A stretch of DNA of 64,000 bases from Agelas oroides (GCA_949130485.1 OX422184.1:10857996-10921995); one strand, 5' to 3'; counted from the first letter of the stretch, positions 11,831-24,002 are shown. The notes: a model not told the origin generated them from the sequence alone. Program-made: numbers and translations.

Positions 11831-11867
11831 CTTTGGTATTTTCCTCGTAAGATTGTACAACATCAGA

Positions 11868-11930
11868 GGGCACATAAATGTGCCTGTCGCGTAGTGCAGA
11901 AGCATTACGTGGGCACATAAATGTGCCTGT
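11868..11930. repeat. Two copies of a small palindrome
   Basis: GGGCACATAAATGTGCCTGT occurs at 11,868-11,887 and 11,911-11,930. Each copy contains the dyad GGCACATAAATGTGCC. Function unknown; may be a binding site pair or a small remnant. From 11,931 to the exon at 12,519 nothing else is recognised. Confidence 0.55.
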
Positions 11931-12518
11931 TGCATGCAAAGAGTTAACACATGCACCTGTAATGTAGCTACCCTCTTTTGTGCCACAGCATTGCAAACTT
12001 TTAATTTCATGTACACCGTATTTTGTGGCTCTTTTCAACACTGTTTTCTTAGAGGCTAGTAAAGACACAGTCCTCTCTAAGACGGTAGTAATCACATTCA
12101 GGGTGGGATAAGGTGCTGAGCATCATAGCACACAGCCATGCACTAGATGTTCAACTGCGAGCAGAAACAGTTCAATGATTCAGTGAATGATATTGGTAGG
12201 AAGGCTTTTTTTTTAACTTACCTCAAGTAATTTGGAATTTACTGTGGACCCTATCCTTCCAGCAGCGAAACAAGCAGCATGAGGACAGGTTAAATGAAAA
12301 GTTGTAGACTAACATGCTTAGTTACCACATGGCCACACACTCGACTCCCTGCCCACTGGGACGATTTGTATAACTTGTAGGGCATAGTATGGGGTTTTAC
12401 ATACAGTCATGTACACAGATGTAATTCGTTTTGTTCTGGGTTTTACTACTACCCCCACCAGAAGGGATTCATACACAGCCAAAAATGTATTCTAATTATG
12501 CTTTTATTCCTATACCAG

Positions 12519-12897
12519 TTCAGAGCTCGGGAGTTCACAACAAGAGATCCTGCAAGCTATGACTACCACTGTTATCTCCTGCAAGGACCACTGGGTAGTG
12601 AGATGTCAACAACATATGGAATCTCTTTCGAAAGCCCCCTGAATTCAATACCATACTTCCATGTAGCAAACTCACAGCTTCCCCAAGATGTGATGCATGT
12701 GCTGCTGGAAGGAGTTGTTCCGAAGGAAATGCGATTGATGTTGAATGTGTTCGTCAACATAAAGAAACTCTTTTTGCTTTACACTCTAAATGAGAGAATA
12801 CGCTGTTTTCCCTACAGCCCAGAAGAAGCGAAGGATAAACCTTGCCCCATCAATCCCAATGTACTTTCTTGTGCTGATGGATCATTTCATCAGTCAG
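12519..12897 (+). CDS. Transposase-like gene 1, exon D (MH-LLEG core)
   Basis: Acceptor ATACCAG|TTCAGA (phase 0), donor TCAG|GTAAAG (one base of a split codon). This is the clearest diagnostic part: FTTRDPASYDYHCYLLQG, then YGISFESPLNSIPYFHV, then the signature LPQDVMHVLLEGVVPKEM, followed by a helical stretch and the conserved tail INPNVLS. The 'LP-x-D-x-MH-x-LLEG' motif resembles that of Plavaka/KDZ-type transposases (inference from motif shape). The 126-codon frame is uninterrupted, so this exon is well kept compared with exon E. Confidence 0.8.
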
Positions 12898-13327
12898 GTA
12901 AAGCAGTTTCATAAAATGTAATATCATAAGCTCCTGAAAATATGACCCCCTTGAGCAAACTCCTGTGTCTTTAACCTCCAATTTCTTGCATAGGTATTTT
13001 TCCTTTGTGTAAACACCCTGTAGCGAGCGTCTTCTGGGCATGCCTTTAGTGAGGTTTTGGTTTAGCTTTGTTGTCAAGTATGTTTGCAAACACACATAAA
13101 ATCACTATATAGCTTTATTCACTGCCCACCGACAAGGTTTTCATTGCTTATAGTGCGAGCTTATGCTGGGTTATCTCCTGTCATCACTGACGATGCAAGT
13201 TTCTTCAATGCTGCTGATTTCCTGTAGTACACGTTAGCGGAACTGCAGTTCTTCTAGAAACCTGCAGCAGTCATTGTAATTATCAACCTTGCACATAAGA
13301 TCGCAAGGAACAGGGAGAGGTGCGGGG

Positions 13328-13337
13328 GGGTGGGGGG
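13328..13337. repeat. Short G-rich tract
   Basis: GGGGGGGTGGGGGG-type sequence in the intron between exons D and E. The rest of 12,898-13,355 holds nothing recognised. Confidence 0.5.
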
Positions 13338-13355
13338 AGGCACATGCATGAGACT

Positions 13356-14401
13356 AATGGCCGACTTGCATGATTACGTCACATAGGAGGGCTGGGGTAA
13401 AACTTCAACGGCGTGCCATAGAGAATGTATGGGGATTTTGTAGTCCTCCTGATAAACACCGTTATAACTTGTGATCAAAAGTAGCCGTTCGCGCTCTTTT
13501 TCCATGCATTGACCACAGCAGAATATTCTATCACCTGAATAGTTTCTAGGCGCTTCAGACGTTGAGCAAAATTTCGGCCTATGCACGGTGCTCAAGAGTC
13601 CCAATTATAATCGTTACATCTGCCACCTCAAGTTAGTCAGCATCAGCGTAACTTACCTTGCTTGAATAGATCCTGTAGAAGGCGCAGAACCCACTGCCCC
13701 ACCCACATATACATGCACTCCCCATGATTTAACCATAGTTCAGCCACACTTTGCCATGCCATATTTTAGAGATATAATGACTAAAATTGTACATACAGAA
13801 CAACAGTTTAACAGTGATTGTGCAAGTTCAGCTGTGCTCTTTCTTGGACAGAAGAACTCTTCGAGGATTGTCTCTTGGATCTGCACACAGCACAGTTCAT
13901 GGTCGCCTTAGTCGGCATCTAAGGAGAGCATCAATTTTTGGCCCTGTGAAAGTGTATGGAGGGGAAGAGAGTCTACTCTCTGGTTACTCTCTCCAAGAAA
14001 AAGCTGCATACCCACATGAAGTACAACAACATCCCAGCAGCTGCAACTTACTAAATCATACAAATTCAGCTGTAAATCTGGCTTACAAACAGTTTCAAGA
14101 CAGAGGTCTTAGCCGTTTTCCAGAAATAGCACAATGGGGGACATCATCAGCTGAACCGTCGGCACCTTTCCAGTCAATTAACGCCACTTGCCGTGCGGCA
14201 ATACAGCCACCGGACTCGCTTATGAATACACCAACTCTTTGGGTAGCAAATAGTAGCACATGGAGACGATCAGTCTTTCCGCATAGCAAACTGACGGATC
14301 TTCTCAACACGCGTTTGGAATTCCCCATACATTCTCTATGGCCAGCTGCCGAACTTTTACCCCAGCCCTCGTATGTGACGTCATCATGCAAGTCGGCCAT
14401 T
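13356..14401. mobile_element. MITE, about 1.05 kb, AATGGCCGACTTGC ends
   Basis: Inverted arms of about 80 bp: AATGGCCGACTTGCATGAT ... CCATAGAGAATGTATGGGGA on the left, and the complement (CATACATTCTCTATGGC ... AAGTCGGCCATT) on the right. A 237-codon open frame at 13,787-14,500 runs across the right arm and out of the element, so it is unlikely to be a real protein. No target duplication was assigned. Confidence 0.75.
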
Positions 14402-14613
14402 GAATATTCAAGCAAATGCCCCCTTCCCACTTTTTCCTCATATGTACATGTAGTAGTGTGCAAAAAGGGAAAGGATATTTTCGGAGCTTATGGTTTGTAA
14501 TGTATTGCCTACGCAACACAAGAATGTTGTTCATATTACCCTGTGGCAGTGCTACCTATATAGGTAACAGATTACATAGGTCACCGTTTGGGATTTTAAT
14601 TATCTCCATGCAG

Positions 14614-14871
14614 CTGCTCAGACTTGGATTTTGGCAACCTACCTCTCATGATTGGTGATAAAGTTCCAGATCATGAGCCACTTTGGGAGTGCTACCTTTT
14701 ACTTTTAGACATTTTGCAGTTGTGCACTGCTCACATGACATCACCTTCCTCAGCTGCATACTTAGAGGCCTTGATTGACCAACATCATCAGATGTTTAAG
14801 TGCTATTATCCTGAAGAGTGGATGACTCCTAAATTTCATTATCTCATCCACTTTCCAGCACTGATGCTAAA
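14614..14871 (+). CDS. Transposase-like gene 1, exon E (frame slip)
   Basis: Acceptor CATGCAG|CTGCTC fits the split codon left by exon D, giving SAAQTWILATYL, the family's usual continuation. Near 14,642-14,648 the frame changes: the next family segment, PLMIGDKVPDHEPLWECYLL, is in another frame, consistent with loss of a few bases. After that HHQMFKCYYPEEWMTPKFHY and FPALMLK match the family well ('x-P-K-F-H-Y-L-x-H-x-P'). The donor CTAAA|GTAAAT leaves two bases, which exon F completes. The slip implies a pseudogene or a dead transposon copy. Confidence 0.75.
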
Positions 14872-14973
14872 GTAAATACCATTACAGTATACATTTACAT
14901 GTATGTTTGCAGTACTGTGGCAAGTTCTATACTCGGCACATTTCTTTTAACATAGTTGTTTCTACCCTTTCAG

Positions 14974-15066
14974 GGTCGGGCCAGTGGTGAATGCCTGGAA
15001 GGGAGGCACTGCAATTATAAACACACATTCAGTTAACCCTGAGATATATTGTGGGACCTCACTAAT
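14974..15066 (+). CDS. Transposase-like gene 1, exon F (degenerate end)
   Basis: Acceptor TTTCAG|GGTCGG joins exon E in phase, giving K-VGPVVNAW, the equivalent of the 'K-F-G-P-L-x-x-x-W' motif I recall next in the family. After KGG the sequence no longer resembles the expected 'MRFE-x-KH' segment, and a stop follows at about 15,064. The family normally continues for several hundred residues, so the 3' part is missing or replaced. Confidence 0.55.
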
Positions 15067-17094
15067 CTGAGTTTACACAACTCACTAAATCAAACGCAAG
15101 GGCTCATTGAGCCACCAAAGGCAGTGAGAGGGTATGTAACTCACACAGGTAGGGTGCAGTGTAAATGGCAAAATACAAATGCAGCTGCCAGATATACTGT
15201 TTTTAAGTGTACTGTAATATGAAATATTGCATGCAGAACAAGCCACTCCACACAAGCTAGATGCCTTCACTGAAGGGGCGTGATGGTGTTGGGGCAGAGG
15301 CCAATTGAGCACACTACATAAAACTCGTTTTTCTGCTATCCTCTTGAGTTTTGCTCAGGAATCAGGCAGGGATCAGTTTCTGTTTGTCATAATACAACTA
15401 ACAGCTTTCTCTGACCAGCTCTTAGATTTCATCTCTTATGTATGGAAGCATGTAGTGTCAACCTCCTTTGGCATGCGCCGTCCAAGTACAGCTGGCCATA
15501 ATAATGCTCTGTCCATCCTATGTGCCATAGGTAGGGCCCCAGAATATGCTGATGGAACTAACATGCAAGAATCTCCCAAAATACGCCTATCTCGTACAGT
15601 CATTTTGCACCGTTTTCATATGATTTAGAGTGTTAGTTGTTTTGTCTATCTCATACTAATTTGAGTGTTACTTGAATGCACCTAGAAGTCTTCACAATTG
15701 CCTTCAGAAGGCAAAGTGTTAGTTCCATCAGCATAATTATTCTGGGGTCCTCCATAGGTAAGTACTTACCACATAGACTTCACATACAACCACCTCCAAC
15801 CAGTGAAGAGCTAACAAATTTACTGATTTTCAAAGTACACTGGGATGTGTCACAAGGTTTGAAATATTGGAATTTGTGTTTTACTATTTACAGAGTTATG
15901 TACCCTCTTCCCTTTGTGGTTGTGCCCTTGTGGAACACTAAGTTTCTAACTGGGGTAGTGTAAACAAGTTGAACATGAAGGAGCAAGCACTTTAATGACT
16001 TGCTAACACTTTATCAGTGCTTTACTAGATGACAGGTTTGTCACTCCCTACCGTCTGTCATAGCTTCTTACGTTCAATGTGTCTTCCAGCATTGGCGTCA
16101 TATATGGCATATACACTGCACAGCTGCGACCGCTGGGAGTATATTGCTGAGTCAGGGGTGTATATTTCGTGACCGCAGGGAGTATATTGCTGAGTCAGGG
16201 TGTACGAGTCTCAAGTTAGTAAACAGTTTTTATCAACGGCAACACAAATGCACAGACTGATTTCATACCTATGTACAGCACATCCAACACAAAACTATTT
16301 TAATAACACACACACTTCCGTGAGGTACAAAGATCATAACTAATTTCATTAGAATACACAAATGACATACCACTACAAGGGGTGTATATTTGGCAATTTA
16401 CAACTGCAGCACAGAGAAATGGATTTTTTTTTTTGTTTTTACAATGGAATGGCCAATTTCCCACAGTCCTTACTATAGGAGAGCCATTGCCAGCACTACA
16501 GAGCCCCCGTACTCAGTACTAGCACAACAACCAAAGCGTTGCACAAATTTTCCAGGTTATTCGTGCAGCGATACAGTGCTTACTTGGTGTGTTGAACCAC
16601 GCACGGCTGGACAGACGCTACTGCTCCCTGGCAGCTAGCCGGCACTACCCTGACAAATGCCAACGATAATTTCACTCGCCAGGCTGTTGATTAGGGATAG
16701 CGCTAGGACCAGTTTGTATTCGACGAGTCGTTGCCACCACTGCCAGCTGAAGTGTGAGGCTGGGTGTTCTACTGCCAGCTCGAACCATTGTTTCATGATT
16801 GCCAGCTTCCGAGAGCAGCTAGGTAGCAAGCTAGCTGTCCATCGACATCATGGCTGAGTGCCAGCAGCATCTTGGTTTCAAGTCGACACGAGCAAAAGCC
16901 CCTTCATCATGGCTCAGACTCTGTCTTGACTCCAGAGATGTTTCGGGGGTCTTTTGGTGGCCTAAGCGTACTGAAACTCATCCGTTTCCAGTCAAAAAAC
17001 AGCAGCAACGCACGACGACGCTAACCTTGTCGATTCAAAATTCAAATTGCAATACCGGAAATGGAACCGCTTACGTAATCTGCCCGCGCAGTAT
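15067..17094. repeat. Non-coding stretch with small repeats
   Basis: About 15,335-15,445 resembles the palindrome region at 24,120-24,240 (GAGTTTTGCTC core). At about 16,127-16,212 a 43-bp unit, starting GACCGC and containing GGGAGTATATTGCTGAGTCA, is tandemly doubled. Short open frames between 16,390 and 17,170 lie on both strands without recognisable domains. No gene is supported. Confidence 0.45.
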
Positions 17095-17279
17095 AGTATA
17101 TATATTATATGAACCATGGGTAATGAGGTGCATATCGCGAATCATACTACCCTCGACCTCAGTCATATGATATACCCCTTGCCTGCGGCTCGGGGTATAT
17201 CTACTACACCCTTCCTCTGACCTTGGTCTCAGGTAGTATATTCGCCATATACACCTCCTTACCATGGTTTATATATTAC

Positions 17280-17306
<27 letters not shown>
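17095..17306. mobile_element. Palindromic MITE followed by (AT)n
   Basis: Arms 17,099-17,161 and 17,217-17,276 are inverted copies (GAACCATGGGTAATGAGGTG against CACCTCCTTACCATGGTTTA). The centre carries a second hairpin with arms GATATACCCC and GGGGTATATC. The element abuts a dinucleotide TA microsatellite at about 17,279-17,305, possibly the target. Confidence 0.65.
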
Positions 17307-17310
<4 letters not shown>

Positions 17311-17404
17311 TGCAAAACGAACCACACACTCGTGCTTGGCACATATTAGGTATGAGGGCCCCCTTTCACAATAGAAACACGTAAACAGCAATATATATAC
17401 ACCG

Positions 17405-17867
17405 TAGTCTCATGAAAGAGCGCCCATGGGCGGAGTACCTTACAAGCCTGTCAAAGATGGGGGTGGGCGCTCTTTTAAGAGTTCCTGCATTTAACCATGA
17501 AAGAGCGCTCATGTATGCTTACAGCAACTCATTGCCCACAAATTTGCTGAAGTATTGGACAAACAATAACATACAAATGGAGCTGCGAGCCTTGGAAGCT
17601 CATGTTCTGAACTTCAAAACACCACCATGAGCGTGGTGTAGCTAGCAAGCGCGACCCCATCAGTCACCTATGGCACAAAGCCACACTTCGGTAAAGTATA
17701 TCACAAAGTTTTCTTACCTCAGATGCATATAGTGCTTGATCCTGTGCTTCTCAGCACTCCATGAGTGCGCTCTGATTAGCCACTCGAAGCTCGCTCCAGA
17801 GTGGGTGCTTATTTAAGTGACCTTTGACCCTATACAGGAAATTGGAGGGTGTTCTTTTCCGAGACTA
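17405..17867. mobile_element. MITE with TAGTCTC...GAGACTA ends
   Basis: Left end TAGTCTCATGAAAGAGCGCC, right end GGTGTTCTTTTCCGAGACTA. The termini fit the MULE-like family. A second copy of the ATGAAAGAGCGC motif lies inside at 17,497. No 9-bp duplication is evident, so this one is older or rearranged. Confidence 0.5.
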
Positions 17868-17882
17868 CAATAATGTTATATA

Positions 17883-18130
17883 TGTGGCAGTCCCGTGTAG
17901 AAATTGAAGATTATTCCGTTGCGTATTTCGATCGCATTGCTGCGTTCAAAGCACTGTATCGCTGAACTTCCCTTAGGGCTGGGCTAATACGCGCTTCGTA
18001 GACTCGTTACATCTACGAGGCGCTTATGAGCCCCACCCTTAACGGAAGTTCAGCAATACGGCGCTTCAAACACGTGATGCGATCGAAATACGCGACAGAA
18101 TAATCTTCGATTTCTACACGGGACTGTCAC
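17883..18130. mobile_element. Palindromic MITE with TA flanks, copy 2
   Basis: Ends TGTGGCAGTCCCG and CGGGACTGTCAC with long arms; clearly the same family as 9480-9740 although internal bases differ at many sites. TA flanks both ends. Copies this diverged point to an old family. Confidence 0.75.
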
Positions 18131-18676
18131 TATTATATTGCTTGTTTTATAATACGTATGTGTATTGTATCGCTGTTTACGTGTTTTTATTAAAAGGGCC
18201 CTAATACCCAATGTGCCGGCATGAGTGTGTGATTTGTTTTGCTGACAAGTTAACTTCTTTCCCCTGCTTTGCGTACGCAAAGTAGCTACATACAATGAGG
18301 GACTTAGGTTTGTTAGCAGATGCCCCCAGGCTGTTTCTAACTATTATTGCATGTCATGAGGCAGCTGCCATACCCTAGGCATTCTAATTAAAGGTTACTA
18401 GTTGGAAACCTGTGAAATGCATACAAGCGCCAATTGTTTACGTAAGCAATCATAGCTGACAGTACATAATTATTTATTGTAAGAGTTCAATTCATGCCGT
18501 TCGTAGATAGCCTGGCTAGCTAATAACGATCAAACTGGATACCTTCACACACTCACTTCAACAAAATGTTATCAATTGTTAACCCAGTCACATGCACGCA
18601 CATATCATTACAATAACTCATTATGTAATCATGACTGGTACATGATCGTCATACAAATAAGTAAATAACGTAACAT
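18131..18676. other. Non-coding stretch, nothing recognised
   Basis: About 550 bp, AT-rich, without supported genes or repeats. Confidence 0.5.
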
Positions 18677-18685
18677 CCTCCCCAC

Positions 18686-19344
18686 TAGCCTCTTTCCCAG
18701 GCCCAGTTCAGGCCCGTTCGAAATATCGGAGCCCGTTCGAAAAATCGGAGAAAAGGGCCTGGTATCCACTGTTTGCGCATGCGCTTAATTTCCCGACATT
18801 CCGGGAATTCCGGATAATACCGTGTTACCTCCGTGTGATGTGACCTCATGTACGTGTATTTGCCGTATATTTAATCGTATACTGCTGACAATGGCTATTT
18901 GTGTGCAAGCCCTGTAAGGCCTGGATTCTGCCGTGCTGTATGCCTTCCTGCGACTTTGAGGCGAAGCGACGGCGCTAAAATACGAAAAGAAAGCATCTAT
19001 GAAGCATTTATGCTGGCTCCTAATGGTTTTGGCGAGTTATAATTCGTGTTACGCTTACATTTGTAGTGTGAAGATGTTCCTGGGTCGATAGCGCAGTTCA
19101 ACGATAAGCGCTGGGGTCAGAAGGCCTGGGCAAAAGGCTAGGAGAGCAGCGCTCACCTCTTTGGCGATATAATATAAAAGCCAACATATGTAACGTCATA
19201 GTTCATAACCACATGATATTGGCTGTCATTTGACACACCCTTGCACAATTTCACGTGAGCTTTACATACTAATTAAGTGCATGCGCGAACAGTGGATACC
19301 AGGCCCTTTTCTCCGATTTTTCGACGGGCCTGGGAACGAGGCTA
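18686..19344. mobile_element. MULE-like MITE, 659 bp, exact 9-bp target duplication
   Basis: Ends TAGCCTCTTTCCCAGGCCC and GGGCCTGGGAACGAGGCTA, arms continuing to GTTTGCGCATGCGC (left) and GCATGCGCGAAC (right). The 9-bp repeat cctccccac lies at 18,677-18,685 and 19,345-19,353. The left arm contains a short internal duplication (GCCCGTTCGAAA). The GCGCATGCGC block is shared with the element at 883-1286, so the two belong to one subfamily. Confidence 0.85.
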
Positions 19345-19504
19345 CCTCCCCACCTGACCACAACGTGGTCAAATGGTCTAAGACAAAATCAGTAAACTGA
19401 CTCCGTTCCAACCAAGTGATTAGCACAAATTGGTGAAGTACTTCAGGTGAGTAACAGAAATCACTAAAATTAATGATTGACAAAATTAGTAAATGATTGA
19501 GTTT

Positions 19505-21140
19505 AGTTCTCACCAAGAGATTGAGCGAGGATTCTGTCTCGCGCCTCGCGTGCTGCAGCTCGTTTCGACCGTTGGACAGCCACTCCATCCGGGTCTCCAG
19601 AGTCATCATCAGGATTATCCTCTAGTAAATTCGGCGGCAACTCAGCTTTTTCCTGCATGGAGACTGATCTCCAGTGGATAAAGGCACTGTATCAGACGGT
19701 GCAGCATGGCTGGTTGTCCTTGACGGTTTGTAACTCGGACTGCAGTTCCTCTTATCTTGCCATCTCGGCCCATGATTGTACATTCGACTCGTGCAAGTTT
19801 CCAAAAGCCTCTCGGCTGTTTGTCACTGTGAACAACAACTATGTCTCCGATCTCTACAACAGCAGCATTAGTTCCCTTGTTGTGACGATGAGCCTCTCAA
19901 CTCTAACAAATATTCACGTTTCCAGAATCTGTTCAAAGTGAAATTTAGATGCTTGGATCGTCGGCTGAGTAGGTTGGCTGTCACTTCTTCGTCACTGTCA
20001 TCACTGGGGACAGGATCAGGTAAGCTCATAACTTGTTGGCCGATCAAAAGGTGTGATGGCGTCAGCGGCTCCTCGAAGTCATCCGCAGAGATGTATGTAA
20101 GCGGTCGAGAGTTGACCTTCCGTGAGGGCCGAAAGCAGTTCATCATAGGAAAGCTTAGCTTGTCCCACAATCTTTCTCAGGCACCGCTTCGTAGACCTGA
20201 CCATCCTTTCAAAGATTCCTCCCCACCATGGGGCCTTGGGTATGTTGAACACCCACTTCACGCCAAGTCCAGAGAAGTATCTCTTGACGTCCTTGTGGCC
20301 CAAAACAGCCTGGATTGTCTAAGCGGCCGCCTTAAACGCCTTCCCGTTATCTGAGATCACACGACTGAGAAGCCCTCGTCTGGCTGTGAATCGCTTGAAA
20401 CTGCGGAGGAAAGTCGGGGCAGGCATATCTGGCACAAGATCTAAGTGCACTGCTCTCACCACACAACATGTGTACAGACAAATCCAGACCTTACTCTGAG
20501 CTCCATCGGGGCTCCACACGTACAGTGGCCATGCAAAGTCCACTTCTGTGGTGCTTCCTGAACTCGGTAGGTCGGTAGTGGTGGAGGTGGCGGCGCATGG
20601 TAGGACTTTCCCTCAAATCTCCTACAAGTTGTGCAGTGATGTAAGATCTGCTTCACAGTGCTTCTCCCCTTCAAAATCCGAAATTGTGACCATAGTTCTG
20701 TCAGTGTTTCCCTTACCCCATTGTGATAAACTCTCTGATGTGCATTAAACACAAACAACCTCGTCAAATGATGATCTTTGTGAAGAAATATGGGGTACTT
20801 GGTTGAATAGGGGACGTCAGCATTTGCAATGCTTCGTCTACACCTACAGATTCCACTGTCATCAAGGAACAACCCGAACTGCTTCTTCCAGTTATCGAAA
20901 TTCTTATCTCTCAGCAAAAGTGCCTGCGATTCGATTATCCACAGCATTTCAGCTCTAGCTGTCTCATCAGCTTCGGAAGTATCGGTTGTCTCAGGTAAAA
21001 GATTGCGTTGAAGAATGCGACAAAACTTGAGCACTTGTGCAGTCACCTGCAACAATCAATCAAGTGTGCTAAAATCCTCACAATTCAGACAGCTCAAGTG
21101 GTGCAGAGCCTCTGGACGGGATGTCAGCTGGATTGTCTTG
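19505..21140 (-). mobile_element. BEL/Pao LTR retrotransposon, 3' polyprotein part (fossil)
   Basis: On the minus strand, parts appear in the order expected for the end of a BEL/Pao polyprotein: an RNase H-side segment ('NPAD-x-x-SRG' type), the integrase zinc-binding region (H-x-x-H ... CTTCRRFEG), the integrase core ('PWWGG-x-FERMV'), and the C-terminal 'P-x-G-x-W-x-LARV' type tail. It is broken, with roughly three to five interruptions. No LTR was recognised at either side, and gag, protease and most of the reverse transcriptase are not in this window. Likely an old copy. Confidence 0.8.
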
Positions 21141-21494
21141 TCTTAAGTATTATCAAAAGGCTCCTCTTGAATTAGCTTTAACTCTTTGTGAACGGGCAGG
21201 AATTTTATGTCACCGTTAATTAACCACGACAGCTGTTACACAATTAGCATTACCACTCTGAGGTCAAAGTGTCAAATGTTGCTAAGCAAGCCCTAGGGGT
21301 ATCCTGTGGCCTGATTCATGTAAACAGTATGTAACTAGGCTGGACTAGTTTGCGCGAGTGTATGTATATATATATCCGTCACACTTTAATTGCGTGGGCG
21401 CAGTTTCTGTGGTCTCGTCCCCAGACTACTAGCCACATGGTACTGGTCCAACCAGGAGGCAATCGACGTGTGAAAAGATTGTGCGAGAGCCAAA
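21141..21494. repeat. Partial dispersed repeat
   Basis: 21,256-21,350 matches 11,363-11,455 (shared GCAAGCCCTAGGG and AACTAGGCTGGACTAG). The remainder is non-coding. Confidence 0.5.
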
Positions 21495-21643
21495 ATGTGG
21501 CAGGAGCAGTCCAAGCGTGATCATGCTAGAAAGCGAAAACAGAAACAAAGGGACACTGCATCAGAAGAGAGTAAGGCAAAGGAGAAAGAGTCTGACAGAT
21601 TGAGGAAGAAGCAACGTATACAGGGAGAGTCTAGTGGAGACAG
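21495..21643 (+). CDS. Candidate exon, very basic 49-residue segment
   Basis: ATG opens MWQEQSKRDHARKRKQKQRD and continues as a lysine/arginine- and glutamate-rich helix, ending at GACAG|GTAGGA. Without splicing the next codon would be TAG. The composition resembles N-terminal basic leaders of nuclear or transposon-coded proteins. No family is recognised and the downstream exon was not found. The 21,644-22,177 stretch holds nothing else recognised. Confidence 0.3.
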
Positions 21644-22186
21644 GTAGGACAAACGTTCTTCATCGGCGATAATGACTCCACCACAGCATGTATCTTTGCG
21701 TTTGGAGACTCACACAACATCCTGAAACTCTTCAGACGACCGCTTTGCCATCTTCACCGCTATACCTCGTCCCCAGCACCTAGCACCTACATGCTATACA
21801 TGGTTACAATGGATATCTACTTGCATATTTCCAGATATTCTCCGCGAGGCATACTCTGTGCATGCGTATTCCTAGTCTAAGTAACTGATCACTGCTAGGT
21901 AAGCTATTTGAGTTAAAGAAAACCGCTTTGTCCAAGGTGCTGTAGTAGTTACACACAAGTCAGCAGGAGTTGAAACAAAATCACTGTTTGAAAGCATGCT
22001 CTGAGTGTTATAATGTGATTCTTTATGATGGAATTGAGATTTACAGTTGTCATGTGATGCATTCTGAAATTTGATTGGTACTGCCAACTCAAGGGCAGTG
22101 AAAGTGAACAGTCTAAACCTGGGAATCGGAGTTAGGTGCACAAATCCAGCTTCTAACAGTAAGCATAGCCATTACATGTACACATG

Positions 22187-22736
22187 TAGCCTCGTCCCCA
22201 GGCTCTCTCCTCAAAAAATGAGGGGGAGGAGAGAGCCTGGTAACATCCGCGGGAAAAGTTGTCGACTTCCGTCGCCTTGCTCTGGCGGTACCAATCAGAT
22301 TGCAGAACAAAACCACGTTTACATGTGACATTTTGTCCGCTCAGCATAAAATTGTCAACTCGTAAATGAACTTATAAGCGTAGACTACACCTCGAAGGTT
22401 GGTGAAAAACATTTTTGGGATGTGCGGAAGAGGCGCAAGTCCAGAGAGTCCATGATCAAAGTTTGCTGTAGTTGGTTTGCGGGACCGACTTGCTCACCAT
22501 ACTTTGCAACTTCCAAGTTTACATGTGCAAAATTGTATATAGCTGGCACTGCTACCAGGTATAGTACCGACACTGCATGACAACTTATTAAATCACATGA
22601 CAATTATTACTAAAGTGGGAGCATCCTACGTTGATCACATGAATGATGACGTACCGGAAGTCGACAGCTTTTCTCACGAATGTTACCAGGCTCTCTCCTC
22701 CCCCTGTTTTGAGGAGAGAGCCTGGGAACGAGGCTA
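22187..22736. mobile_element. MULE-like MITE, 550 bp, near-exact 9-bp duplication
   Basis: Ends TAGCCTCGTCCCCAGGCTCT and AGAGCCTGGGAACGAGGCTA. Each arm itself contains a short hairpin (CTCTCTCCTC with GAGGAGAGAG). Flanks gtacacatg (22,178-22,186) and gtacacgtg (22,737-22,745) agree at 8 of 9 positions. Confidence 0.8.
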
Positions 22737-22745
22737 GTACACGTG

Positions 22746-24002
22746 TAGAGTGAAGTAAAGCTGGTGCATGAACACTGTGTGTCTAAGACCTATGACGGGT
22801 GCTAATTGGTGCTAATTGAAGCCATGTAGAGGTGAGATGATAAACAAAGGCTGCCAGCCAACTTGCTGGGCAGAAGATAGCCATGCTACTATTGTGTATC
22901 TGTATCTGAGTTGTGTAAGAGCTAAAAACACCACACAAAGCCTTTTGAGAGACACAAGTCGGTGTTGTAATGAAGTGCTGTTGCCATCAAAAGTGCTGTG
23001 GAGGTATGGGATGTGCTGTAGTGTAGTGTATATGAGTGCCGTTTATGCACGGGCCTTACCTAGCTCAAATGGTCACAAACCGGCGTGTATAATTTGTACG
23101 GTCTGTAGCTGCCATGACAAACAAGAAGTAAGGTACCGTACATGCTTCAACTTGAGGCGTCTCCACCATGGTTGCCGATCCTGCACTCTGGCAGTAGCCC
23201 AGCATTGCCCTTCACCTATTGAGGCTACCTGCATGAGGACATTCGATTTTTGGGAAATATTCATGCGCATTTAAAATTTACAGTATATGGCCGCAAACAT
23301 ACACACACATCTTGCAATGCAGTCCTGCTAGTGTGGGGCTCGCTCAGGCTCGCCCCAATAAGGAAGCTGGAAGCTTCAGCTTAATTACAGAATGCAGTGA
23401 GCTTTAATGGACTAGTGACAATAATTACTTGATACCCTACTGGGCTTCCTATAAACAATTTTTGCTGCAGTGCTCTACACCTTGCCACAATGCATAGCTT
23501 AGAACATAAGTACCATGGTCTGTGCCATTTAGTGTATGTAACTCGATATTGTAATATAGCTTGGTAGCCATCACCATGGTAACAGGGTTTTCTTCCTCGT
23601 TATTCTTCTTTAGCACACACTACTCACAGCTTTACCACTTGCAAGAAAAGATGTCTCATAGACCCTAGTGCTAATTTGGATACTAATCAGTACGACCTTG
23701 TGAGGTCCCACATGTATGGTCACTTATGCACAGTGCTACTAAGTCAATTATTTTGTGTGTATGCTTTTACAGGCCCAGATGGCTTAAAAGTGGTGGTCAG
23801 GTTTATCGCCAATCTGCATTTCTGCTCACTGGGTGCCAAGATGATGATTTACCACTCTTCAGTAGAATTGTACATCACTTTGCGTTCACATGTTGAAAAT
23901 ACCACTTAAGAAGATGCTTTTGTTTTGAAACCTGCATGCCAGTTGGACATTACATGCTCCCATACATAACGAATCAAATCTTGGAGCTGGCCAAACTGAT
24001 CC
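22746..24002. other. Non-coding stretch with one short repeat
   Basis: No gene is supported. 23,327-23,359 (GCTAGTGTGGGGCTCGC) is a solo fragment of the facing repeat found at 7318 and 11,252. Confidence 0.5.

Noticed and set aside
13787-14500. 237-codon open frame
   Set aside because: It runs through the right arm of a MITE and past its end, has no recognisable domain, and lies in an intron of the transposase-like gene.
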